Source: Paenibacillus sp. BSR1-1 (lineage in GTDB: Bacteria > Bacillota > Bacilli > Bacillales > Cytobacillaceae). From it: DNA of 64,000 nt. Below the pieces are notes generated by a model. That model was not told the DNA's origin and ran no database searches. It saw only the letters and a program-made list of their open reading frames with translations. Location of the stretch: the NCBI RefSeq assembly GCF_030403775.1, contig NZ_JAQMWQ010000001.1, forward strand, positions 186,001-250,000. The letters run 5' to 3'. Within the stretch, counting starts at the first letter, position 1, and every line of letters begins with the position of its first letter. Shown piece by piece: positions 41,263 through 49,357 of this stretch. The position numbers and the translations under genes are program-made.

Positions 41263-41289
41263 GGATAAGTTTTCTTCCTTGCTCTCTGC
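41246..41289 (-). terminator. Intrinsic terminator after recG
   Basis: Minus-strand stem GCAGA-ga-GCAAGGA / TCCTTGC-aa-TCTGC with a 10-base loop, then TTTTTT. It lies 40 bases after the recG stop and overlaps the fapR promoter. Confidence 0.8.
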
Positions 41290-41330
41290 CTTTTATCATT
41301 AACATTACATTTTTCAAGAGAAATTATTTA

Positions 41331-43379
41331 TTAATCTAATTTTTCTCCTTCTAAAACCCCTGACAATTCAAGACGTTTTCTTAAGTATTCGTATTCATCT
41401 GAAGTCCAAAAGCTTTTCGACTGAATCAGCGTTGCAGCATCATTTCTTGCTGTTTCAAGGGCGCGGTAATCATGAACCATATCTGCCACCTTGAATTCCG
41501 GAACGCCACTTTGTTTTCTGCCAAAAAAATCTCCTGGACCTCTTAGTTCTAAATCCTTTTCACTTAGAACAAAGCCATCGTTCGTCTCTGTCATAATCCG
41601 CATTCTCTCTTGGCCAACTTCTGATTTAGGACTCGCCAGCAGGATACAATATGATTGATCGCTTCCCCGGCCGACACGGCCGCGCAATTGGTGAAGCTGT
41701 GAAAGGCCAAATCTTTCCGCATCATATATAACCATCATCGTTGCATTCGGTACATTAACCCCCACTTCCACCACCGTTGTCGATACTAGGATTTGGACTT
41801 CATTTGCACTGAACGCTTTCATGACTGAATCCTTTTCATCCGAACTCAATCGCCCATGCATTAGACCCACTTTATACCGATTTTGAAAATAGTGGCTTAA
41901 AGTGGTATGCACATCAATCGCATTTTGCACATCAAGCTTTTCCGATTCTTCAATAAGCGGGCAAATTACATACGCCTGGTGCCCTTTCACTAATTCTTTT
42001 TCTACAAATCCGAGAACACGTTCCAGCATTTCAGGTTTTGCCCAGTAAGTTTCAATTGTTTTTCTGCCCGCTGGCATCTCGTCAATGATACTGACATCCA
42101 TTTCTCCAAATACCGTGATCGCCAATGTCCGGGGAATTGGCGTCGCAGTCATAAATAAGACGTCAGGGTTTTCGCCTTTTTCCCGTAATACCCGTCGCTG
42201 CTCAACACCGAAGCGATGCTGCTCATCGGTTATCACGAATCCTAATCTTTGAAAAGATACTTCGTCCTGAATCAAGGCATGTGTACCAATTAAAATATCA
42301 ATTTTTCCTGCAGCTAATTCCTGAAGAATCTCTTTTCTCCGCTTTCCCTTTACTGAACTAGTCAAAAGCTCGCACCTAATTTCAAAGGGCTCAAGCAGAT
42401 TTTTTAAAGATTCTGCATGCTGCTCCGCTAAGATTTCAGTCGGAACCATTAAAGCCCCTTGGAATCCAGCTGTTACACTTGCATAAAGACCTATGGCCGC
42501 AACGACCGTTTTTCCTGAGCCAACATCTCCTTGAAGTAAACGGTTCATCCGATAAGGAGATTTCAGGTCCTTGATGATATCATTAACCACTCGTTTTTGG
42601 GCATTCGTCAGTGGAAAAGGAAGTTCTTTTATAAATTCCTTCAATTTGTTTATATCATAATCTTGAACAATACCAGGTGAATGCTCTCGTTCAAACTTTC
42701 TTAACGCTTGCATTTTTAATTGAAATAAGAGAAATTCCTCATAAACAAAACGGCGTCTGGCCTGTTTGACTTCTTCCGGATTAGAAGGAAAATGCATGGC
42801 TTTTATCGCATCTCTTCTGGTTAAGAGCCGATATTTTTGGATAAAAGAAACTGGCAATGTTTCCTCCACCTGGCCTCCGTATTGTTGAAAGGCTAAGCTA
42901 ATAAATTTACGAATCCCTTTTGTTGTTAATTTTCCTCTTAATGAATAAACAGGTTCATAATCATTGTGTTTGGCATTAGGTCCTGCCTGCATTTCGCTTG
43001 CTGTAATGGTTTGCCTATGAGCATCCCATTTACCAGTTACGGTTATCGTTTCGTTCATGACAATTTTATTTTTTAAATAAGGCTGGTTAAAAAAAACTAC
43101 TTTAATCAGATAGGAACCTACGAAGAGCCGAATCGTCAGCTTTGACTTTTTTCTGCCATAATAGTTAAGAGAAGGCTCGCTATGAACCTTCCCTTCGACT
43201 GTAACTTTCTCATCATGCTGTACTTCTGTCAGTTCTTTTAGTGAATAATCTTCATAACGATATGGAAAATATTCCAATAAATCATTAATTGAAAAGATTT
43301 TCATTTCCGAAAAAATTTCAGCCGTTTCCTCACCAATACCCTTTAAGACAGTGATTGATTGGTTAAGATTTGGATTCAT
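41331..43379 (-). CDS. recG: ATP-dependent DNA helicase RecG
   Basis: RecG remodels stalled forks and branched DNA. The 682-residue protein has an N-terminal wedge/OB domain (about 55-140), Walker A GDVGSGKT at 284-291, DEQH box (ITDEQHRFGVEQR), MTATPIPRTLA, QLRGRVGRG and a C-terminal DLELRGPGDFFGRKQSG. ATG 43379 gives the B. subtilis length; the upstream ATG at 43400 does not. The start lies 17 bases inside the end of sdaAA, so translation may be coupled. Confidence 0.97.
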   Translation of the reverse strand: MNPNLNQSITVLKGIGEETAEIFSEMKIFSINDLLEYFPYRYEDYSLKELTEVQHDEKVTVEGKVHSEPSLNYYGRKKSKLTIRLFVGSYLIKVVFFNQPYLKNKIVMNETITVTGKWDAHRQTITASEMQAGPNAKHNDYEPVYSLRGKLTTKGIRKFISLAFQQYGGQVEETLPVSFIQKYRLLTRRDAIKAMHFPSNPEEVKQARRRFVYEEFLLFQLKMQALRKFEREHSPGIVQDYDINKLKEFIKELPFPLTNAQKRVVNDIIKDLKSPYRMNRLLQGDVGSGKTVVAAIGLYASVTAGFQGALMVPTEILAEQHAESLKNLLEPFEIRCELLTSSVKGKRRKEILQELAAGKIDILIGTHALIQDEVSFQRLGFVITDEQHRFGVEQRRVLREKGENPDVLFMTATPIPRTLAITVFGEMDVSIIDEMPAGRKTIETYWAKPEMLERVLGFVEKELVKGHQAYVICPLIEESEKLDVQNAIDVHTTLSHYFQNRYKVGLMHGRLSSDEKDSVMKAFSANEVQILVSTTVVEVGVNVPNATMMVIYDAERFGLSQLHQLRGRVGRGSDQSYCILLASPKSEVGQERMRIMTETNDGFVLSEKDLELRGPGDFFGRKQSGVPEFKVADMVHDYRALETARNDAATLIQSKSFWTSDEYEYLRKRLELSGVLEGEKLD

Positions 43380-44259
43380 TATTAACAAGCGGTATCCCAA
43401 AGATTTTTGCTTCTAAAGCTCTACCTGTTGGTGTAGCCGCCAACCCTCCCTGAGCTGTTTCTCTTAGTGCTGATGGCATTGATTGACCAATTTTGAACAT
43501 CGCGTCAATTACTTCATCACAAGGGATACGACTTGTAATTCCTGCCAGCGCCATATCTGCTGCAACCATTGCGTTGGCAGCCCCCATCGCATTTCGCTTT
43601 ACACAAGGGACCTCTACAAGTCCGGCAACCGGGTCACATACTAATCCCAGCATGTTTTTTAACGTAATAGCCATTGCCTCTGCACATTGCTGTGGTGTCC
43701 CACCGGCCATTTCAACAATTGCTGCTGCTGCCATCCCCGCTGCTGAACCTACTTCGGCTTGACAGCCTCCAGCAGCACCGGAAATCGATGCATTGTTCGC
43801 AACTACAAAACCGAAGGCACCGGATGTAAATAAAAACGATATCATTTGCTCTCTTGTTGGGTTCAGCTTTTTCTTGACAGCGAACAAGGTACCAGGAACC
43901 ACTCCTGCTGAGCCAGCAGTTGGTGTGGCACAAATCGTTCCCATTGCTGCGTTTACTTCATTCGTTGCAACCGCTTTACTAACAGCATCAAGAATAGTTT
44001 CCCCCGTTAAAAAGTTGCCTTTTTCTATATATTTCTGCAGAAGTACCGCATCACCGCCCGTTAACCCGGAATGAGAGGTAACACCCTTTAACCCTCTTTC
44101 AACAGCTTCTTCCATAACGGTAAGATTCCGATCCATCAGGGCAAGCACTTCTTCTCTAGACCTGCCGGTAACGGCTACTTCTTGCTCGATCATGATTTCT
44201 GAGATTTTTTTATTTTGACTGTTTGCCATTTCTATTAATTCAGCGACATTTCGAAACAT
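43363..44259 (-). CDS. sdaAA: L-serine dehydratase, iron-sulfur alpha subunit
   Basis: With SdaAB this enzyme deaminates L-serine to pyruvate using a [4Fe-4S] cluster. The 298-residue alpha subunit has HSGLTGGDAVLLQKY, CATPTAGSAGVVPGTLF, NASISGAAGGCQAEVGSA and CDPVAGLVEVPCVKRN, which supply the cluster cysteines. It follows sdaAB by 12 bases. Confidence 0.96.
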   Translation of the reverse strand: MFRNVAELIEMANSQNKKISEIMIEQEVAVTGRSREEVLALMDRNLTVMEEAVERGLKGVTSHSGLTGGDAVLLQKYIEKGNFLTGETILDAVSKAVATNEVNAAMGTICATPTAGSAGVVPGTLFAVKKKLNPTREQMISFLFTSGAFGFVVANNASISGAAGGCQAEVGSAAGMAAAAIVEMAGGTPQQCAEAMAITLKNMLGLVCDPVAGLVEVPCVKRNAMGAANAMVAADMALAGITSRIPCDEVIDAMFKIGQSMPSALRETAQGGLAATPTGRALEAKIFGIPLVNNESKS

Positions 44260-44271
44260 AACTTTCCCCCC

Positions 44272-44934
44272 TTAGTCAACAATTTTAGTCACTTTTAATA
44301 TATTAGGAAGCTCTTCAAGCTCGATTAGGATATTATCATTAATATTTTGGTCTACTTCGATTGTCATAAGCGCAAGCTTTCCTTGCTCTTTACGGGACAC
44401 TTCCATGTGGCCAATATTAATTTCGTATTTTGCCAAAATATTGGCTACGCTTGCAATTGCACCAAAACGATCGTTATGAACAACTAAAATGGCTGGATGA
44501 TTTCCTGACAGTTTAAGTTCAAAACCGTTCAGCTCAGTTACTTCTATTTTGCCGCCGCCAATAGAAATCCCTACTAATTCCAGTTCGCCATTATGATCGC
44601 CGATAATGATTCTTGCTGTGTTTGGGTGATCAGTAACAGCATCTTCTTCAATAAACCGGAGTTTAATGCCTTTTTCCTTGGCTATATCAATAGCATTAAT
44701 AATCCTTACATCGTCCGTTTCAAAATCTAATAAACCGCCAACGATGGCAACGTCTGTACCATGACCTTTATACGTTTTTGCAAACGAGCCATATAAAGAT
44801 ATATTGGCCCATTTTGGCTCCCTGCCAAATAGGCTTCTGGCTACTCTTCCAATTCTTGCTGCTCCGGCTGTATGGGAACTAGAAGGACCGATCATGACAG
44901 GCCCAATAATATCAAATACGCTTCTATATTTCAT
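44272..44934 (-). CDS. sdaAB: L-serine dehydratase, beta subunit
   Basis: 220-residue partner of SdaAA. It contains the N-terminal domain with DIIGPVMIGPSSSHTAGA and a C-terminal ACT domain (ILVVHNDRFGAIASVANILA, then NIGHMEVSRKEQGKLALMTI), the likely amino-acid sensor. First gene of sdaAB-sdaAA-recG; a terminator separates it from fakA. Confidence 0.96.
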   Translation of the reverse strand: MKYRSVFDIIGPVMIGPSSSHTAGAARIGRVARSLFGREPKWANISLYGSFAKTYKGHGTDVAIVGGLLDFETDDVRIINAIDIAKEKGIKLRFIEEDAVTDHPNTARIIIGDHNGELELVGISIGGGKIEVTELNGFELKLSGNHPAILVVHNDRFGAIASVANILAKYEINIGHMEVSRKEQGKLALMTIEVDQNINDNILIELEELPNILKVTKIVD

Positions 44935-45004
44935 AAGAATTCTCTCCCTTAGCGTAATTCTCTCTAATAAATTATATTCAAAACATATTTTCTTGTCTCA
45001 TATG

Positions 45005-45033
45005 CACAAAAAAAGAAGGGATAACCCCTTCTT
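45005..45033 (-). terminator. Intrinsic terminator after fakA
   Basis: Minus-strand stem AAGAAGGG / CCCTTCTT, loop GTTAT, followed by a T-run, 17 bases after the fakA stop. Confidence 0.85.
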
Positions 45034-45049
45034 CTATTTTATCTGTTCA

Positions 45050-46723
45050 TTATTCAATTGAAAAGATAAAAGAATATAATGGTTGTTGGCCATTATGGAT
45101 TTCTATTTCAATATCACCATAATTTTCTTCTACAAACTGTGTTAAGGAATTTACTTCATCTTCCGAAACGTCTTCTCCATAAATAACAGTTAAAATTTCT
45201 GAATCTTCATCTAACATTTTAGAAAGAAGATCTTCAGCCGCTTTTCCTTTGTCCTTGTTTTTTACAACAATTTTCCCTTCGGCAATACCCATGAAATCAT
45301 CTTTCTCAATTTCTAACCCATCAATTTGGGTATCGCGAACAGCAAAGGTAATTTGACCTGTCTTGACATGCTGAAGCGCATCCTTCATAGATGCTTCATT
45401 TGCCTCTACTTCAGCAGAAGGATTGAACGCAAGAAGCGCCGAAAGCCCTTGCGGTACCGTTTTGGAAGGTATCACATAAATCTCTTCTTCGGATACTTCA
45501 CGTGCTTGCTCAGCCGCCATAATAATATTCTTATTATTCGGTAAAATAAATACCTTTTTAGCATTTACTTGTTTGACAGCCTTAACAATATCCTCCGTAC
45601 TTGGATTCATTGTCTGCCCGCCTTCAATCACAGCATGCGCTCCTATGCTTTTAAACAAATCGGCAATTCCAGATCCCATAGATACCGTTACAATTCCATA
45701 TTCTTTCTGATCTTGCGCCCGTTCAGCAACTAAAGGAGTATGTGTTTCGCCAACAATATTGGAATGCTGCTGGCGCATGTTTTCAATCTTCATATTGATT
45801 AAATTGCCGTATCGCTGTCCGTATGTTAAAACCTCACCAGGCTGTTCGGAGTGAATATGCACTTTGACAACATCTTCGTCCGCAATAACTAATAATGAGT
45901 CACCGTACTTGCTTAAATCATTACGGAATTCGCCTTCATTAAATGGGTTTTTGGCTGTCTTAGCAGTTTCAAACCTAACCATAAATTCTGTACAATACCC
46001 AAATTCAATATCCTCAGTATTGATATGACCTTGAACGCTTTTATGGTGCTCTGCACTGACTAGTTCATTCATGGTTGGCATAGCACTTGGTGAATCTGGA
46101 AGTTTTTCACCTTTTAATTCGGCTAGGAATCCCTCATATACGAAAACAAGACCTTGTCCGCCGCTGTCAACCACACCAACTTCCTTTAAGACAGGAAGTA
46201 ACTCTGGAGTGCGTTTTAGTGAAGCTCTTGCTTCTTTTAAAACCTCTTCCATAATTACAATGATATCATTTGATGTTTGTGCAGCTTGAACTCCCTTTTT
46301 GGCGGAATCCTTTGCAACTGTTAAGATGGTCCCTTCTACTGGCTTCATAACAGCTTTATAGGCAGTTTCTACTCCGGCTTCGAGTGCAGTAGCGAAATCT
46401 TTCCCTGAGATGGCAGATTTACTTTCTACGGCTTTTGAAAAACCGCGGAATAGCTGGGAAAGAATTACGCCGGAATTTCCTCGCGCTCCCATCAGCAAAC
46501 CTTTGGAAAGAGCAGCGCCCACCTTTCCTATATGTTCCTGAACATTGTTTTTTACTTCTTTTGCCCCGGAGGTCATTGATAAATTCATGTTTGTTCCGGT
46601 ATCACCATCGGGCACTGGAAAAACGTTTAAGGCATCGACCATTTTAGCATTTGCAGACAAATGGTTGGCACCCTGGATCACCATTTCGGCAAAACGTTTT
46701 CCATCTAATGCTGTTATTGACAC
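45050..46723 (-). CDS. fakA: Fatty acid kinase catalytic subunit FakA (YloV)
   Basis: FakA phosphorylates fatty acids held by FakB proteins, feeding acyl-phosphate into phospholipid synthesis. The 557-residue protein has an N-terminal DAK/DhaL-like ATP domain (NVFPVPDGDTGTNMNLS with metal-binding Asp39 and Asp41; LLMGARGNSGVILSQLFRG), and a C-terminal DegV-like segment with FILPNNKNIIMAA. Start is GTG 46723 with GAGGAGG at good spacing. It pairs with yloU 15 bases upstream; acyl-phosphate links it to plsX of the nearby fapR operon. Confidence 0.94.
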   Translation of the reverse strand: MSITALDGKRFAEMVIQGANHLSANAKMVDALNVFPVPDGDTGTNMNLSMTSGAKEVKNNVQEHIGKVGAALSKGLLMGARGNSGVILSQLFRGFSKAVESKSAISGKDFATALEAGVETAYKAVMKPVEGTILTVAKDSAKKGVQAAQTSNDIIVIMEEVLKEARASLKRTPELLPVLKEVGVVDSGGQGLVFVYEGFLAELKGEKLPDSPSAMPTMNELVSAEHHKSVQGHINTEDIEFGYCTEFMVRFETAKTAKNPFNEGEFRNDLSKYGDSLLVIADEDVVKVHIHSEQPGEVLTYGQRYGNLINMKIENMRQQHSNIVGETHTPLVAERAQDQKEYGIVTVSMGSGIADLFKSIGAHAVIEGGQTMNPSTEDIVKAVKQVNAKKVFILPNNKNIIMAAEQAREVSEEEIYVIPSKTVPQGLSALLAFNPSAEVEANEASMKDALQHVKTGQITFAVRDTQIDGLEIEKDDFMGIAEGKIVVKNKDKGKAAEDLLSKMLDEDSEILTVIYGEDVSEDEVNSLTQFVEENYGDIEIEIHNGQQPLYSFIFSIE

Positions 46724-46738
46724 AAAACTTCCTCCTCA

Positions 46739-47101
46739 CTACGAGTTCGTCACACGAACTCCTTGAACGTAAATATTTACCGAGTCAACGGCAAGTCCAA
46801 CTGTCTTATCGAGGGTGTATTTAACCTTTGATTGCACGTTGTGGGCAATTTCGGAAATTTTCGTTCCATAGCTGACAATAATGTACATTTCAATATGTAA
46901 TGCCTCATTTTCCTGGCGGACAATAACGCCCCGGGTAAAATTTTCTTTACGTAAGATTTCTGTAATTCCATCTTTAATTTGGTTTTTAGAGGCCATACCT
47001 ACGATTCCATAGCATTCGATTGCCGCTCCTCCGGCAATGGTAGCGATTACTTCATTTGAAATATCAATTTGTCCGTACTTTGTTTTTAATTCAATGGACA
47101 T
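46739..47101 (-). CDS. yloU: Asp23/Gls24 family protein YloU
   Basis: 120-residue Asp23 (DUF322) family envelope-stress protein. It has YGQIDISNEVIATIAGGAAI, ECYGIVGMASKNQIKDG and the C-terminal VKYTLDKTVGLAVDSVNIYV. Members are cytoplasmic proteins often found at the membrane; exact role unknown. It is co-transcribed with fakA from a promoter with a consensus -35; the leader has a short hairpin at 47133-47156. Confidence 0.92.
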   Translation of the reverse strand: MSIELKTKYGQIDISNEVIATIAGGAAIECYGIVGMASKNQIKDGITEILRKENFTRGVIVRQENEALHIEMYIIVSYGTKISEIAHNVQSKVKYTLDKTVGLAVDSVNIYVQGVRVTNS

Positions 47102-47132
47102 GAATCGTTCCCCCTTTGGAAAATTGCTCCTT

Positions 47133-47156
47133 GACTACAGTCATTTTACTATAGTC
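47133..47156. repeat. Inverted repeat in yloU leader
   Basis: GACTATAGT aaaatg ACTGTAGTC on the minus strand: 9-bp arms with one mismatch (or G-U in RNA), starting 4 bases after the -10 box. Position suits an operator over the transcription start or a 5' stabilising hairpin. Confidence 0.5.
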
Positions 47157-47159
47157 GGC

Positions 47160-47189
47160 ACAATATGGAAAGTCATACTTACATGTCAA
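47160..47189 (-). promoter_or_regulatory. Sigma-A-like promoter of yloU-fakA
   Basis: Minus-strand TTGACA (47184-47189, perfect consensus), 18 bases, TATTGT (47160-47165). Confidence 0.65.
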
Positions 47190-47221
47190 GGTTTTTTTCT
47201 TGAAAGGTTTATATACAAGTA

Positions 47222-47250
47222 TTGCAATCACCAACGTTGTATGTTAAATT
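47222..47250 (+). promoter_or_regulatory. Sigma-A-like promoter of rpmB
   Basis: TTGCAA (47222-47227), 17 bases, TAAATT (47245-47250). It predicts a leader of about 69 bases before rpmB. Confidence 0.45.
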
Positions 47251-47325
47251 ATTAAGGTATCTCAAGCAGATGAAAATCAGTATATTGCTGTATAAAGCTT
47301 TTGGTAGTTAAGGAGGGAAATCATA

Positions 47326-47514
47326 ATGCCACGTAAATGTGTAGTAACTGGAAAGAAAACAACTACTGGTAACGCACGTTCTCACGCTATGAACGCTAAC
47401 AAGCGTACATGGGGTGCTAACCTACAAAAAGTACGTATTCTTGTTGATGGGAAGCCAAAGCGTGTTTGGGTTTCTGCAAGAGCGTTAAGATCAGGTAAAG
47501 TTGAACGCGTTTAA
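47326..47514 (+). CDS. rpmB: 50S ribosomal protein L28
   Basis: L28 is a small large-subunit protein. The 62-residue product [20 protein letters not shown] ... has the [15 protein letters not shown] core and [21 protein letters not shown]-terminus. The CxxC pair found in zinc-type L28 is absent (only one Cys), so this is the zinc-independent form. AAGGAGG precedes the ATG. It is the only plus-strand gene in the window, divergent from yloU and tail to tail with spoVM, as in B. subtilis. Confidence 0.98.
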   Translation: MPRKCVVTGKKTTTGNARSHAMNANKRTWGANLQKVRILVDGKPKRVWVSARALRSGKVERV

Positions 47515-47531
47515 TAAGAGTTATAAAGACC

Positions 47532-47566
47532 AGAGCATCCATTAAACGGATGCTCTTTCTTTTTAA
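47532..47566 (+). terminator. Intrinsic terminator after rpmB
   Basis: Perfect 9-bp stem AGAGCATCC / GGATGCTCT, loop of 7, followed by TTCTTTTT. Confidence 0.85.
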
Positions 47567-47582
47567 GTATTTCCCACAGGAC

Positions 47583-47614
47583 AAAATAAAAAGCACCCAA
47601 ATTTAAACGGGTGC
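47583..47614 (-). terminator. Intrinsic terminator after spoVM
   Basis: Minus-strand stem GCACCC / GGGTGC with a 10-base AT loop, followed by TTTTTATTTT, 18 bases after the spoVM stop. Confidence 0.75.
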
Positions 47615-47632
47615 CATAACAAATTCCATTTT

Positions 47633-47716
47633 CTATTCGTTTTTCTTAAATGCACCAATCATCGCCCGGACAAGTCCGCCTAAAAATCTCGGCAGTTTAA
47701 TCGTATAAAATTTCAT
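47633..47716 (-). CDS. spoVM: Stage V sporulation protein SpoVM
   Basis: SpoVM is a tiny amphipathic helix that senses forespore membrane curvature and recruits SpoIVA for spore-coat assembly. This 27-codon frame encodes MKFYTIKLPRFLGGLVRAMI followed by GAFKKNE, nearly identical in pattern to the 26-residue B. subtilis protein. GAGGAGGG lies 6 bases before the ATG. It is located between thiN and rpmB, as in B. subtilis, and has its own terminator. No confident sigma-E promoter was recognised. Confidence 0.95.
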   Translation of the reverse strand: MKFYTIKLPRFLGGLVRAMIGAFKKNE

Positions 47717-47822
47717 ACTGTCCCTCCTCACCAATCTCCCGCTTCTTATACATCTCAACTTTTTTCGTACGCCCTTACATACTATTCAAACGGACGAAAA
47801 CAGTACCAAATTGTAAGACCTA

Positions 47823-48473
47823 TTAATCATGGCTTCTTATCACTATTAATATGCCTTCGGAAAATGAAAAAGTACCATAATCACTAATAAGTTCATTACT
47901 AATACATAGTGTAGAGCCGAGAGAAATATGCTGATTTTTCAAAGGAAATTTGAAGCCCTCTAGTGTGATTCCGCTGACATTAAGCGTTAGTGGAACAAAA
48001 GAAATATATTTTTCAGCTTTCATTTTATTTATTGTATAAGTCCCCGGTTCTTTTAAAAATAACAGGTTATTTCGATCAATTAAACAGATATCTGCTGCCT
48101 TTTTTGCTCGTAGAGGATTTAGTAAAAGCTGTACATTTGCAAATAAATGATCAAGTCGTCCGCCCGTTGCACCAAATATACGAATTTTTTCTGAATTCTG
48201 TTCTAATGCCCAATTCAGCGCGAGTTCCATATCAGTTTCATCTTTTTCAGGTTTAAAGCGTTTTAATTCTTCAACTTTGCGTTCAATAAACTGTAATTCC
48301 TCTGGAGAAACAGAATCAAAATCTCCAAAAGCAATGACTGGACTTATATTCCTATTTAATAAGTGAAAAACACCGCGATCCACTCCGACCCATAGCGTGT
48401 TTTTCCCCTCATACTCTTTCAAATTAGGAAGAAGGTCTTCAGGACCTCCTGCCAGAATATTGATAATCATCAT
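47823..48473 (-). CDS. thiN: Thiamine pyrophosphokinase
   Basis: ThiN transfers pyrophosphate from ATP to thiamine to give TPP. The 216-residue protein starts MMIINILAGGPEDLLPNLKE and has GVDRGVFHLL, IAFGDFDSVS, DETDMELALNWA and FGATGGRLDHLFANVQLL. AAAGGGG precedes two adjacent ATGs (48473, 48470); the longer is reported. A frame open 58 codons further upstream runs through a GC-rich repeat and is not real. A rpe terminator and the repeat separate it from rpe. No TPP riboswitch seen. Confidence 0.95.
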   Translation of the reverse strand: MMIINILAGGPEDLLPNLKEYEGKNTLWVGVDRGVFHLLNRNISPVIAFGDFDSVSPEELQFIERKVEELKRFKPEKDETDMELALNWALEQNSEKIRIFGATGGRLDHLFANVQLLLNPLRAKKAADICLIDRNNLLFLKEPGTYTINKMKAEKYISFVPLTLNVSGITLEGFKFPLKNQHISLGSTLCISNELISDYGTFSFSEGILIVIRSHD

Positions 48474-48499
48474 GAAAACCCCTTTTGTTAAACTAAGTT

Positions 48500-48629
48500 G
48501 TTGATTTGCGCTCCAGGCGCTTTGCTTTCCGCGGGCGTGCCGGGGAGCCTCCTCGGCGCTATAGCGCCTGCGGGGTCTCCCCTGCCCCGTACTCCCGCAG
48601 GAGTCTTCGCGCCGTCCGCTCCAATCAAC
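48500..48629. repeat. GC-rich 130-bp palindromic element
   Basis: Bounded by gttgatt and aatcaac, with GGCGC tata GCGCC at its centre and matching arm blocks (GCGGG...CCCGC, GGGGAG...CTCCCC, ggcgc...gcgcc). It is far more GC-rich than its surroundings and different in sequence from copies A and B. Similar GC-rich dispersed palindromes are common between genes in Bacillaceae genomes; I cannot assign a named family. Confidence 0.75.
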
Positions 48630-48672
48630 TGTGTAAAAAATCATCAATGTCCTTTACTAAGCCTAACAATAA

Positions 48673-48702
48673 GCAAAAAGCCGAGCTGTAATGAGCCGGC
48701 TT
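48673..48702 (-). terminator. Intrinsic terminator after rpe
   Basis: Minus-strand stem AAGCCG-GCT / AGC-CGGCTT (one bulge), loop CATTAC, followed by TTTG. It starts 9 bases after the rpe stop. Confidence 0.7.
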
Positions 48703-48710
48703 ATCTTTCT

Positions 48711-49355
48711 TTATCCTCTTATTGATGAAATGGCTTTTGCGTAATCATTTTCATTGTAAATGGCGGAGCCTGCCACTAATACATTGGCCCCTGCTTCAAT
48801 ACATTGCTTCGCGGTTTCCGGATTTACACCGCCATCGATTTCAATCTCAATGTTTAAACCTTTTTGCTCTGCCATTTCTTTCACTTTTCTTATTTTTGGA
48901 AGGACCTCTGGAATGAATTTTTGTCCTCCAAACCCCGGATTAACAGACATTAACAAAACCATATCAATATCCCCAATGATATGTTGTATGGTTTCAACTG
49001 GTGTCGCTGGATTTAAGACCACCCCTGCCTTTACACCAAACGATTTAATCGCTTGGAGGGTTCTGTGCAAATGACGGCAAGCTTCCACATGGACCGTAAT
49101 ATAATCTGCTCCTGCCTTGGCAAAAGCCTCAATATACTGATCAGGATTCTCAATCATTAAATGTACATCAAGCGGCAGTTTTGTAATAGGACGAATGGCC
49201 TCAACAATGAGCGGTCCAATCGTAATATTCGGAACAAATTGGCCATCCATTACATCAACATGTATGTAGTCTGCTCCACCTTTTTCAACAGCTAAAATTT
49301 CTTCCCCCAATTTTGAAAAATCGGCTGAAAGAATGGAAGGTGCTATTTTCACCAT
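48711..49355 (-). CDS. rpe: Ribulose-phosphate 3-epimerase
   Basis: Rpe interconverts ribulose-5-phosphate and xylulose-5-phosphate in the pentose phosphate pathway. The 214-residue TIM barrel has [61 protein letters not shown] and [11 protein letters not shown]. It follows rsgA by 2 bases. Confidence 0.97.
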   Translation of the reverse strand: MVKIAPSILSADFSKLGEEILAVEKGGADYIHVDVMDGQFVPNITIGPLIVEAIRPITKLPLDVHLMIENPDQYIEAFAKAGADYITVHVEACRHLHRTLQAIKSFGVKAGVVLNPATPVETIQHIIGDIDMVLLMSVNPGFGGQKFIPEVLPKIRKVKEMAEQKGLNIEIEIDGGVNPETAKQCIEAGANVLVAGSAIYNENDYAKAISSIRG

Positions 49356-49357
49356 GG

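Noticed and set aside
47717..47822. Sigma-E promoter for spoVM
   Set aside because: spoVM is sigma-E dependent in B. subtilis, but I found only weak partial matches (such as a GTACGAAA stretch) with wrong spacing, so none is reported.
48474..48647. N-terminal extension of thiN through the GC-rich element
   Set aside because: The extension is Arg/Gly/Ser-rich, produced by the palindrome, and the proper ribosome site lies just before ATG 48473.
48474..48710. TPP riboswitch upstream of thiN
   Set aside because: No THI-box sequence was found; the region is a GC-rich palindrome plus the rpe terminator.
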